DNA from: Robiginitomaculum sp.
GTDB taxonomy: Bacteria; Pseudomonadota; Alphaproteobacteria; Caulobacterales; Maricaulaceae
Length of the DNA: 47,483 nucleotides
Assembly: GCA_021776595.1 (NCBI GenBank)
Contig: JAJFFP010000012.1
Span: 1 to 47,483 of the forward strand
Direction: 5' to 3'
In this document: positions 1 through 7,944 of the stretch, piece by piece
How the letters are laid out: every line of letters starts with the position of its first letter
Position numbering within the stretch: the stretch's first letter is position 1
Translations under genes and position numbers: made by a program
The notes under the pieces: model-generated
What the model saw: the letters and a program-made list of their open reading frames with translations, nothing else
Told to the model about the DNA's origin: nothing
The model's database searches: none

Positions 1-62
1 TTGCCAGGTAAATGCGGCGAAAGCCGTGCCCATACATTATCGTTCAATTCTTCTCTTGCCAT
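1..62 (-). CDS. IS5-like transposase, N-terminal fragment at window edge
   Basis: Reading the minus strand from an ATG at 62 gives about 20 residues beginning MAREELNDNVWARLSPHLPG and staying open to base 1. This matches the usual start of IS5-family (DUF4096-type) transposases, whose first residues have the pattern L-x-D-x-x-W-x-R-x-x-P-x-L-P-G. A strong AGGAGG ribosome-binding site lies just upstream, in the loop of an inverted repeat (63-86). The rest of the element lies outside the window, so its integrity and exact family are unknown. An overlapping upstream ATG in another frame runs into a stop after nine codons, which favours the start used here. The family call rests on a short match and is an inference. 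Confidence 0.6.
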   Translation of the reverse strand, partial: MAREELNDNVWARLSPHLPG

Positions 63-86
63 ACATGCTGACCTCCTTCAGCATGT
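63..86 (-). promoter_or_regulatory. Hairpin holding the transposase ribosome-binding site
   Basis: A perfect 9-bp inverted repeat (ACATGCTGA / TCAGCATGT) brackets the hexamer AGGAGG on the minus strand, directly ahead of the transposase ATG at 62. The Shine-Dalgarno sequence would therefore sit in the six-base loop of an RNA hairpin. Several insertion sequences limit transposase translation with 5' structures; that this one does so is inference. The IS terminal repeat would be expected just to the right. An imperfect repeat of GAATCACAA near 92-120 may mark it, but I cannot fix the element boundary. Confidence 0.5.
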
Positions 87-238
87 AGCTTGAATCACAA
101 TTTAACTGATTTGTGAATCCTGAATGTCAACAGGACCTAGAAGACGCAAAATAACCTGATCACAATACCGTTGCCCCCTGCACAAACAGATAAAAGCCCG
201 CTAAAAAGAATCCCAAAACCAGCAGGGGCACGTTTATC

Positions 239-1468
239 ATGCGGCTTTTATCTACACTTTTGAACAAATTGATCACAAAAGGCACTTTGCATGTCATCGA
301 CCATAAAGGAAAACGCCATACCTTTACCGGCGAGCCTGCGGATCCGGTAGTTACCATCCACATCCATGACCCCAAATTATATACCCGCCTGGTGTTCAAA
401 CCTGATATTGCTGCCGCAGAAAGTTATATGGATGGCACTTTGACGTTTGAGGATGGTGCCCGTTTGCTGGATTTTCTCACCCTGATGGTGATGAACACCA
501 AAAACATGACCAGGCACCCGATCCAGAATGTGGTGCGCCGGGTGCGCAAATCCCTAAAACGCCTGCACGAGTTTAATCCGATTTCAAAATCGCGGGAAAA
601 TGCTTCGCACCATTATGACCTGACCGAAGACCTGTATCGGATGTTTCTGGACGACGATATGCAATATTCCTGCGGCTATTTCGTCAACCCCAAAAAAGAT
701 ACGCTGGAAGAAGCGCAACTGGCCAAAAAGCGCCGTATTGCCGCCAAGCTGGACTTGCAGGATGGCATGAGTGTGCTGGATATTGGCTGCGGCTGGGGCG
801 GTATGGGCCTTTATCTGGCGCAAGTTGCCGATGTGAAGATCACCGGCATTGCGCTTGCACGCGAACAGCTACGCGTTGCCAATGCCCGCGCCAAGGAAAT
901 GCGCCTTTCGGATCGTGCCCGCTTTGAGTATCAGGATTACCGCGAAGTTATGCAAAAATATGATCGCATTGTCTCGGTCGGTATGATTGAGCATGTGGGG
1001 GCGCAGCATCTGGATGAATATTTTCGCTCTGTTCAGAAACTTCTAAAACCGGGGGGCCGGGCACTTATTCATTCCATCGGGCGACAAAACCCGCCGGGGG
1101 CCACCAATGCTTTTATCCGCAAATATATTTTCCCAGGCGGTTACTCACCTTCCATCTCCGAAGCCTTTGCCTCGGTCGAGCGGGTTGGCCTGTGGGTTGA
1201 TGATTGCGAGGTCTGGCGCCTGCACTATCATTATACCATCATGCACTGGCTGGAGCGCTTTTTGGCGCATTGGGACGAGGCCCGCGAACTTTATGATGAA
1301 CGCTTTTGCCGCATGTGGGAGTTTTACCTGACCGGCGTAGCCCTTGGTTTCAAATACGGCACCAATATGAATTTCCACCTGATCCTGTCTCACCTGCGTG
1401 ATGATGTGCCAATCACCCGTGACTTTATTGGCAAGAACGAGCGCGCATTAAAGAAACGCGGTCTTTGA
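239..1468 (+). CDS. cfa: Cyclopropane-fatty-acyl-phospholipid synthase
   Basis: This enzyme uses S-adenosylmethionine to add a methylene group across the double bond of unsaturated acyl chains in membrane phospholipids. The 409-residue product has the family length. It shows the SAM-binding motif LDIGCGWGG at residues 180-188, preceded by the conserved HHYDLTEDLYRMFLDDDMQYSCGYF region (about 124-148) that lines the lipid/SAM site. The later E-H-V-G segment and the C-terminal helical region are also typical. The start at 239 matches the usual alphaproteobacterial N-terminus (MRLL...). The ribosome-binding site is weak (AGGGG about ten bases upstream). The last 44 bases overlap the end of the convergent deacetylase-family gene. 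An IS end lies about 120-180 bases upstream and may have changed the promoter region. Confidence 0.93.
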   Translation: MRLLSTLLNKLITKGTLHVIDHKGKRHTFTGEPADPVVTIHIHDPKLYTRLVFKPDIAAAESYMDGTLTFEDGARLLDFLTLMVMNTKNMTRHPIQNVVRRVRKSLKRLHEFNPISKSRENASHHYDLTEDLYRMFLDDDMQYSCGYFVNPKKDTLEEAQLAKKRRIAAKLDLQDGMSVLDIGCGWGGMGLYLAQVADVKITGIALAREQLRVANARAKEMRLSDRARFEYQDYREVMQKYDRIVSVGMIEHVGAQHLDEYFRSVQKLLKPGGRALIHSIGRQNPPGATNAFIRKYIFPGGYSPSISEAFASVERVGLWVDDCEVWRLHYHYTIMHWLERFLAHWDEARELYDERFCRMWEFYLTGVALGFKYGTNMNFHLILSHLRDDVPITRDFIGKNERALKKRGL

Positions 1469-2549
1469 CGGTTTCTCTAACTTCTCCCGAAAACGGGGCA
1501 TCTTGCAAGGTGCTCAGCCAAGTGGGGTTAACTTCATCTTCATCCACAAGATCACACTCCAGAGCGCCCAGCATCACCTGCGCCGACTCAGGTAATGTCA
1601 CAGGAAATTCGCGCCCGCTGAGCACACCCCAGAGGCCCGCCCAGCACCGCGCCACAGTCCAGGGGTTATAGCCCCCGCCGCCCAGGACAACCGACACAGG
1701 GGTTATTCCCACAAGCTGTTCCACCGCACGCCAAAGCGCGCCATTGCTCAAAGCCAAGCCCGAAAGCGGGTCACCTGCAAGCGCATCGGCACCACAAGTA
1801 ATAACTACCGCCTCCGGCCTGAAGTGTGCCGCCAGTGGCAATATCGCCTCGTTCATCGCAAAAGCCAGCTCGCTATCATTAAAACCCTTTGGCACCGGGA
1901 TGTTACGCGCATTTTCGCATTCACCGCGATCCTCAAGAGCACCCGAATACGGCCAGCGGTTTTCTTCATGAATAGAAATGCTCATAACACGCGGGTCATG
2001 ATCAAAAGCGGCCTGCACCCCATCCCCGTGGTGGGCATCCAGATCGACATATAGAACCCTTGCCGCGCCACCGTCCAACAACGTTAGAATGGCAAAAACC
2101 GGGTCGTTGAAATAACAAAACCCGCTGGCCCGGTCCGGCCTGCCGTGATGGGTACCACCCGATGGGTGATAGGCGATCATACCATCCAAGGCGCACTTTG
2201 CAGCCAGAACCGAGCCGCCTACCGTGGTGGCGGCGCGTTCGTACAGGCCGGGAAAAATGGGGTTTTCCATGGTCCCCAAATGATAACACTCTCGCACTTT
2301 TCGGTTGACTTTGCCTTGCGTACAGGCCTGTTGAAAGGCTTCAAGGTAATCTGGCGTATGAAACTGCAACAGCTTCTCCTGACTGGCCATGGGCGCTATC
2401 AGGGTTTCGTTTTCGGGCATCCACTCCAGTATTTCACATAAATCCAGCGTGGCGCTTTGGCGCGGAATGGCCAGAGGGTGATTACTGCCCCAGGCGGGCT
2501 GGCGGTATATTGGGCTGGTAATAAATTTGGCAGGGTATTTTTTCATCAC
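1425..2549 (-). CDS. Histone deacetylase-family protein (AcuC/acetylpolyamine amidohydrolase type)
   Basis: This is a zinc-dependent deacetylase of the arginase/deacetylase fold. Bacterial members remove acetyl groups from small polyamines or from protein lysines; the substrate here is not evident. The 374-residue sequence has the paired catalytic histidines in GGTHHGRPD (134-135), the metal-binding Asp and His in DLDAHHGDG (171 and 173), a later [11 protein letters not shown] segment with the third metal-ligand Asp, and the glycine-rich GGGGYNPW turn that carries the transition-state residue region. Its ATG overlaps the prfB stop in an ATGA arrangement, so the two are almost certainly co-transcribed and translationally coupled. 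Its 3' end overlaps the end of cfa on the opposite strand by 44 bases. Confidence 0.88.
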   Translation of the reverse strand: MMKKYPAKFITSPIYRQPAWGSNHPLAIPRQSATLDLCEILEWMPENETLIAPMASQEKLLQFHTPDYLEAFQQACTQGKVNRKVRECYHLGTMENPIFPGLYERAATTVGGSVLAAKCALDGMIAYHPSGGTHHGRPDRASGFCYFNDPVFAILTLLDGGAARVLYVDLDAHHGDGVQAAFDHDPRVMSISIHEENRWPYSGALEDRGECENARNIPVPKGFNDSELAFAMNEAILPLAAHFRPEAVVITCGADALAGDPLSGLALSNGALWRAVEQLVGITPVSVVLGGGGYNPWTVARCWAGLWGVLSGREFPVTLPESAQVMLGALECDLVDEDEVNPTWLSTLQDAPFSGEVRETVKDRVSLMRARSCQ

Positions 2550-3668
2550 ACGTCTTGTGTCGCATCCTCGCCGCCAACGCGTTGCGATAATGAGGCGGCC
2601 ATAAACTCATCCAGCGCACCATCAAGAACCGCCCCGGTGTTGGAGGTTTCAACGCCGGTGCGCAAATCCTTGATCATTTGATAAGGTTGCAGAACGTAAG
2701 AGCGTATCTGATGCCCCCAGCCGATTTCAGACTTGGAGTCGGCTTCGGCCTGCGCATCGGCCTCACGAATTTCCAATTCGCGCTCGTAAAGCCGGGCGCG
2801 GAGCATATCCCAGGCCGTGGCACGGTTTTTATGCTGCGATCGATCATTCTGACACTGCACGACAATGCCCGTGGGGATGTGAGTCAGCCGAATGGCACTA
2901 TCGGTTTTATTGATGTGCTGGCCACCGGCACCGCTGGCACGATAAGTATCGGTACGCACATCCTTGTCCTCGATTTGTATATCAATGGTGTTATCTACCA
3001 GCGGATATACCCACACGGAAGCAAAGCTGGTATGACGCCGCGCACTGGAATCAAAGGGTGAAATGCGCACCAGACGATGCACACCGGATTCGGTTTTGGC
3101 CCAGCCAAAAGCATTTTCGCCCTTAATCAACATGGTTGTAGATTTAATGCCTGCTTCTTCCCCGGCCTGCTCTTCTATGAGTTCCACCTTATAGCCGCGT
3201 GACCCGGCCCAGCGCATATACATGCGTTGCAGCATTGAAGCCCAGTCCTGACTTTCGGTGCCGCCGGCGCCTGCATGTATTTCTATAAAGGCGTCATTGG
3301 CATCTGCCTCGCCGGAAAGCAGAGCCTCAAGTTCTGCCTTTCTGGCCCGTAATGCCAATTCATCAAAGGCCTGGGAGACTTCTTTTTCTAGGTCCTCGTC
3401 ATTTTCTTCTTCAGCCATCTGCGCCAATTCGATAGCATCAGACAAATCGCTTTGCATGGCAATAACATCGTCCATGGCTCTTTCGAGACGATTGCGTTCG
3501 CGCATAAGTTTTTGTGCTTTGGCCGGGCTATCCCAAAAGCCAGGTTCTTCGGCAAGCGCATTTAGCTCATCAAGGCGTTTTTCGGCGCTATCCCAGTCAA
3601 AGACGCCTCCTCAGCAGCTCTATCGACTGCTTGATATTATCGGCATGGGATTGCAATTCAGCACGCAT
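2546..3668 (-). CDS. prfB: Peptide chain release factor 2, expressed by programmed +1 frameshift
   Basis: RF2 releases finished proteins at UGA and UAA codons. The main frame contains the RF2-specific anticodon tripeptide SPF (in [11 protein letters not shown]) and the catalytic GGQ ([11 protein letters not shown]). The contiguous reading frame would begin at an internal Met at 3505 and lack about 54 N-terminal residues. Upstream, an ATG at 3668 opens 23 codons ([19 protein letters not shown] then RRRL) ending in TGA at 3597-3599. A +1 slip at CTT-TGA-C continues as [12 protein letters not shown] and joins the main frame, giving 373 residues, the normal RF2 length. This is the classic autoregulatory frameshift, not a broken gene: low RF2 favours slippage at its own UGA. 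The gene lies 54 bases downstream of mrcA. Confidence 0.96.
3596..3611 (-). promoter_or_regulatory. prfB +1 frameshift (recoding) site
   Basis: Read on the minus strand the site is AGGAGGCGTCTTTGAC: an internal Shine-Dalgarno-like AGGAGG, three bases, then the slippery CTT followed by UGA and C. The layout is base-for-base equivalent to the Escherichia coli prfB site, with the same three-base spacing between the SD-like element and CTT. The UGA is codon 24. The zero frame ends here, and the +1 frame continues with the conserved D-W-D. Confidence 0.95.
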
Positions 3669-3722
3669 ATTTTTCTCGTAATGATGACACTTCACGTTTA
3701 TGGGATTAACCGCGCCGCCTTC

Positions 3723-6197
3723 TCAATACAAGCCACCCAGCGCATCATCTTCATCCTTCTTTTTCTTATCCCCCAGGATTACCCCTTTACCGATGGCCAG
3801 ACGCACACCCTGTTGACCGCGTTTAGGCTCAGTGCCGGGGCGAAAGGCTTCCAGAATTGTGCCAAGCTCACCCGGTCTGGCCAATTCGCCGGTGCGTCCA
3901 TTCACCCGCACCAAACGAACCCCTTCAGGGATACGAAAAGGTGCATTGGGTGCATCTTTCAGTGCTTCAATGAAAAAATCACGGGCTATTGGAGCCGCCA
4001 CCCGGCCACCAGCTTCTCCGCGACCAAGCGTGGCCGGGTTGTCAAAGCCCACATAAACACTCACCACCAGATCAGGTGACATACCCATAAACCAGGCATC
4101 CTTATAATCATTGGTGGTTCCGGTTTTGCCGGCCAGCGTTTTGCCCACAGCGCGCAGCCTGGTCGCAGTGCCTCGTTGCACCACCCCCTCCATAATCGAC
4201 GTGATCTGATAAGCCGTCACCGGATCCAGAACCTGCGGACGATTATCGGGCAATACCGGTTCAACAAGTGCAACCGGTAGCTCCTCCGCCTCATTTTTTG
4301 TGCTCAGATTACAGCCGGAACAATCACGCTGATCATACCGGTATATGGTTTTACCATAGCGATCCTGAACCCGGTCCAGTATAGTCGGTTCAATTTTTTT
4401 GCCGCCGTTAATTAAGCTGGCATAGGCACCAACCATACGCCAGGGTGTGGTTTCCCCTGCCCCCAAAGCCATGGCCAGCACGGGATCCAGCTGGTCATAA
4501 ATGCCGGTGCGCACACCAATATCGACAATAGGTTGCATACCGATTTGCTGTGCAAGACGCACGGTCATGACATTGCGGGATTTTTCAATTCCCAGTCGCA
4601 AGGTGGAAAGACCGTAAAACCGCCCCTCCGCATAATTGCTTGGCTTATAGAAACGGGTCTGATTTCCCCCATCAGCAACAAAGGGGGCGTCCAGAACAAG
4701 ACTGACGGGTGTATAGCCAAGGTCAAGTGCGGCGGCATAAACCATAGGTTTGAACGCAGAGCCGATCTGACGATAAGCCTGCACAACGCGATCAAACTGG
4801 CTTTGTTGAAAGCTGTAACCACCGACCAGCGCCAAAACCCGTCCGGTGTGTGGGTCCATAGCAATGATCGCGCCATTCACCGTCGGGATTTGCCGCAAAT
4901 TGTAATCGTTTGGCGTATCTTTTATCGGTTCAACATAAATGACATCTCCGGCATGAAGGACATCAGATGGTTGTTTGATTTTGGGGCCGAGCTTGGCTTC
5001 ACGCAGTGGTTTTCTGGCCCAGCTTAATGCCTCAAGCGGGATTTGCCCCTCGCGCCCGGATAACAGGCCGATTTTTGCCGCTTCCGGCGTGGTATCCAGC
5101 ACAACCGATATTCTCCAGCCCGGATCAGTATCCGGGGACGCCTTAACCTCGGCCAGCGCCGTTTGCCAATCATCCAGGTTTTCAAGTTGCGTGATGGCAC
5201 CGCGATAACCATGACGCAGGTCATAGGCTTCAAGACCGGTTCTTAATGCCTTGCGAGCTGCCAGTTGCAATCTGGTGTCCAGCGTTGTGCGGATGGAGAG
5301 ACCACCATCATACAACTGATCTTCCCCATACATGGCAAACAATTTTCGCCGCACTTCTTCAACGAAATATTCGGTTGCCAGATAGGTGGCGCCAGATAGA
5401 CGGCGTGTTACCTGCAAATCTTCGCTGCGCGCTTCATCGGCCATCTCTTGCGTTATATACCCATTGGCGGCCATCCGCCCCAGCACCCAGTTGCGCCGGG
5501 CCACGGCGCGGGCCTTTTTGCGCACCGGGTCATAATTGGCCGGACCTTTGGGGAGTGCCGCCAGATAGGCAATTTGCGCCAGGGACAGAGCATCCAGCGG
5601 CTTGCCAAAATAATTCAACGCGGCCGCCGCAACCCCATAAGAACGATTACCCAGATAAATCTCGTTTAAGTAAAGTTCCAGAATTTTGTCTTTGGAAAAT
5701 ACTTTTTCCATGCGCACAGCAATGACCATTTTACGCACTTTGGCGTTAAATTGCTGATCCGTGCTGAGGAGGAAATTCTCGGCAACCTGTTGCGTTAAGG
5801 TTGAGGCCCCTTCGAGACGCCGCCCCTGAATTTTATTTTTTACATTGGCCAGCATCGCCCGCAAAATACCGCGAACATCAAGGCCATTATGATTGTAAAA
5901 ATTCTTGTCCTCTGCCGAGATAAAAGCCTCTATCACATAATCAGGAATCCCTGCCCGTGGCACAAACACCCGGTGTTCACGCGCATATTCAGCAATCAAT
6001 TTGCCATCACCTGCATGGACGCGGCTCATCACGGGAGGCTGATAGTTTTCCAGGGCTTCATAGGTGGGAAGATCAGCAGAGACACGAATCACATAGACGG
6101 TGACAGCAATGGCCCCGGCAAAGGCCAGGATGACGCCAAGGCCAAACAGACGCGCCGTCCATATCCATATCGTTTTCAGTTGCATACCCAGTTCCAT
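3723..6197 (-). CDS. mrcA: Penicillin-binding protein 1A (bifunctional transglycosylase/transpeptidase)
   Basis: This inner-membrane enzyme polymerises lipid II into glycan strands and cross-links the stem peptides in the periplasm. The 824-residue product has a short cytoplasmic start and one membrane anchor (about 13-37). The GT51 domain follows, with catalytic Glu in SAEDKNFYNH (E96) and the GASTLTQQ motif. An OB-like insertion comes next, then the transpeptidase domain with SxxK as GSAFKP, SxN as EKSRN and KTGT as AGKTGTTNDYK. The tail is short and Lys/Asp-rich. An alternative start four codons in (MQLKT) cannot be excluded. It lies between the amidase and prfB on the same strand, a frequent alphaproteobacterial arrangement next to rne. 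Confidence 0.95.
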   Translation of the reverse strand: MELGMQLKTIWIWTARLFGLGVILAFAGAIAVTVYVIRVSADLPTYEALENYQPPVMSRVHAGDGKLIAEYAREHRVFVPRAGIPDYVIEAFISAEDKNFYNHNGLDVRGILRAMLANVKNKIQGRRLEGASTLTQQVAENFLLSTDQQFNAKVRKMVIAVRMEKVFSKDKILELYLNEIYLGNRSYGVAAAALNYFGKPLDALSLAQIAYLAALPKGPANYDPVRKKARAVARRNWVLGRMAANGYITQEMADEARSEDLQVTRRLSGATYLATEYFVEEVRRKLFAMYGEDQLYDGGLSIRTTLDTRLQLAARKALRTGLEAYDLRHGYRGAITQLENLDDWQTALAEVKASPDTDPGWRISVVLDTTPEAAKIGLLSGREGQIPLEALSWARKPLREAKLGPKIKQPSDVLHAGDVIYVEPIKDTPNDYNLRQIPTVNGAIIAMDPHTGRVLALVGGYSFQQSQFDRVVQAYRQIGSAFKPMVYAAALDLGYTPVSLVLDAPFVADGGNQTRFYKPSNYAEGRFYGLSTLRLGIEKSRNVMTVRLAQQIGMQPIVDIGVRTGIYDQLDPVLAMALGAGETTPWRMVGAYASLINGGKKIEPTILDRVQDRYGKTIYRYDQRDCSGCNLSTKNEAEELPVALVEPVLPDNRPQVLDPVTAYQITSIMEGVVQRGTATRLRAVGKTLAGKTGTTNDYKDAWFMGMSPDLVVSVYVGFDNPATLGRGEAGGRVAAPIARDFFIEALKDAPNAPFRIPEGVRLVRVNGRTGELARPGELGTILEAFRPGTEPKRGQQGVRLAIGKGVILGDKKKKDEDDALGGLY

Positions 6198-6296
6198 TAC
6201 CTGCCGCCAACACCATTTCTTAGTGACGTTCGCGCTACCGAGAAATTATTGCTCTATTATGGCAATTACATGATCAAAAGGCGACCAATACTTTCC

Positions 6297-7556
6297 CTAA
6301 CGCGCCGCATGCAGTCGCGCAGATTGTTTGAAATAGGCATCAACCGAGTCGCCCACAGCCCCCATGAGCTTACGCAGATAACGATCAGAGCCTAAATTTG
6401 CTTCATCATGGCGATTGGAAAGAAAGCCCATTTCAATCAATACCGATGGCACATCAGGGGCAAGGAGGACAAACAGGTTTTTATCCCGGTGGGAATTGGG
6501 CAGCATGGGGCCAATGCGGGCCAGTCTGGCTGCCAGAATTTCTGCAATGATCGCAGATTCGTTCTGCGTTTGTCGTTGCGACAAATTGAGTAATATATCG
6601 TCCACACCAGGGCGGGCGCTGGCAATATCCACGCCAATAATTGAACGATCCCCTCGCATGATCTCTTTCTTGGTGCGCCGGCCCGCCCATTCTATACGGG
6701 TGTAAATTGATGCGCCACGAGCTTTGGCATTGGCTGTAGAATCAGAATGCAGGGAAATCAGCAGGTCAGCCCTGACCCGCCTTGCCCGTTTCACCCGGTC
6801 AACCAGCGGCACATAAACATCCGTAGCACGGGTAAGACGAACGGTATATTTACCGGAGCTTTCAAGGCGTTTCTTCAGGGCTTTGGCAGCTCTCAGGTTA
6901 ACATTCTTTTCCCGCTGCTTTTTCCCGATTGCCCCAGGGTCCTTTCCACCATGGCCCGGATCAATCATAATAACTTTTTTGGCCTTCTGGCGGATGGAAA
7001 CCCGGCCTTTGCGAGAAGGTATGGCGACCCCGGTAGTATCAGGAACATGATAGGCCGCTTGTATAGGGCGCGGCGTAAAGGGTTCACGAAACCCGGCTTC
7101 TGAGGCAAAACGTATTGGGTCTGTCTTTTGCAAATCCAGCACCAGGCGATAGGTCGCGTTTTCACTGGAGGGGGGAAGAACAAAGTCCTTCTTAACCTCC
7201 ATGGCTTCTTCAAGGTCAAATACCAGACGAGAAGTCGTTGGTGAGTATTGCCCAAAGCGATACCCTCTTACAACACCGTAGCCCTTACCTATACCAGTAA
7301 GGACGGCCGCATTGCCTTCCTCTGCTTTCCATCGCACTACGGGCATATCCAGCACTAAACGTAGCCCGTTTTGTGCCAGTGAAAACAATCGGTAATCAAG
7401 TTTTTCTCGCGTTTCAATCACGATCCGCGTATGCTCTTTATCACCACTAAAACGAATCAGATGCACATCTGCCTTAGACTCGTTTGCATAGACCGGAGCG
7501 GTCAGGGCAAAAAAGGCAATACACCCGATACAAATTTTCCAGACCATGCCTTGCAT
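6297..7556 (-). CDS. amiC: N-acetylmuramoyl-L-alanine amidase (AMIN plus Amidase_3)
   Basis: This periplasmic zinc amidase cuts the bond between MurNAc and the stem peptide, usually during septum splitting. A signal peptide ends around APVYA. An AMIN domain for envelope targeting follows (roughly residues 30-140), then the Amidase_3 domain. The latter has zinc ligands in DPGHGGKDPG, QREKN and SLHSD and the catalytic Glu in LIEMGFLSN. I chose the ATG at 7556; GTG codons at 7568 and 7565 are alternatives, and a GAGGTGG ribosome-binding site overlaps that area. The gene is divergent from rne and upstream of mrcA. The symbol is by family resemblance; AmiA, AmiB and AmiC are not separated here. 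Confidence 0.9.
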   Translation of the reverse strand: MQGMVWKICIGCIAFFALTAPVYANESKADVHLIRFSGDKEHTRIVIETREKLDYRLFSLAQNGLRLVLDMPVVRWKAEEGNAAVLTGIGKGYGVVRGYRFGQYSPTTSRLVFDLEEAMEVKKDFVLPPSSENATYRLVLDLQKTDPIRFASEAGFREPFTPRPIQAAYHVPDTTGVAIPSRKGRVSIRQKAKKVIMIDPGHGGKDPGAIGKKQREKNVNLRAAKALKKRLESSGKYTVRLTRATDVYVPLVDRVKRARRVRADLLISLHSDSTANAKARGASIYTRIEWAGRRTKKEIMRGDRSIIGVDIASARPGVDDILLNLSQRQTQNESAIIAEILAARLARIGPMLPNSHRDKNLFVLLAPDVPSVLIEMGFLSNRHDEANLGSDRYLRKLMGAVGDSVDAYFKQSARLHAAR

Positions 7557-7944
7557 GTGATTCACCACCTCAATACCGGCCTTTTAACATGCCGTAATGC
7601 TTTTGGGTAATAGCATATCATTGTTGACGTTTAGTTGATGCTGTTGTCGGTTGCCATATGGCCCTTCACTTTACCCACTCATTGGTGCATGGTGCGCAAG
7701 GATGAGAGTCAAAATATATTGCATCTCATCATATGAACATCGCGTAGGGGCGCCAATTGCGCTGCCCTTTTACGCATTGAGGCACCAGACAGTGTGCCAT
7801 TTGGAACAACCGCTATGCGCACATTGCCGCACCGTATATCGCCAGTTAACAACGCCTTTACGGTGCGCGAATTCATGCGCAACAGCCTAAAATCAACACT
7901 TTTTGACCGCAGGACGGTCAGAAATCGTGTGTATGAGAAAATTT
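7557..7944. other. Divergent amiC/rne intergenic region and rne leader
   Basis: This stretch of about 390 bases holds no convincing gene. It must contain the promoters for the leftward amidase operon and rightward rne, although no clear -35/-10 pair stands out. A TTGACG at 7624 lacks a matching -10 at normal spacing. Two inverted repeats lie near the rne start: TGCGC/GCGCA around 7865-7882 and a better 10-bp hairpin at 7900-7924. A long rne leader would fit the autoregulation known for RNase E, but that is inference. Confidence 0.5.
7900..7924 (+). promoter_or_regulatory. Hairpin just upstream of the rne start
   Basis: TTTTGACCG and CGGTCAGAAA pair around the loop CAGGA, giving about ten base pairs with one G-T wobble. 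The hairpin ends 20 bases before the ATG at 7945 and 8 bases before the ATG at 7933. In enterobacteria a leader hairpin of rne mRNA is the sensor by which RNase E degrades its own message. A similar role here is inferred only from position. Confidence 0.45.

Noticed and set aside
2546-3668. prfB as a pseudogene because of its in-frame TGA
   Set aside because: The interruption exactly matches the known +1 recoding signal and all RF2 motifs are intact.
3258-4079. Plus-strand open frame across prfB and mrcA
   Set aside because: It is antisense to two well-supported genes, and its Ser-rich composition is typical of a shadow frame.
7651-7890. 79-codon plus-strand frame in the rne leader
   Set aside because: No ribosome-binding site, unusual Cys/His-rich composition, and no recognisable domain; more likely untranslated leader.
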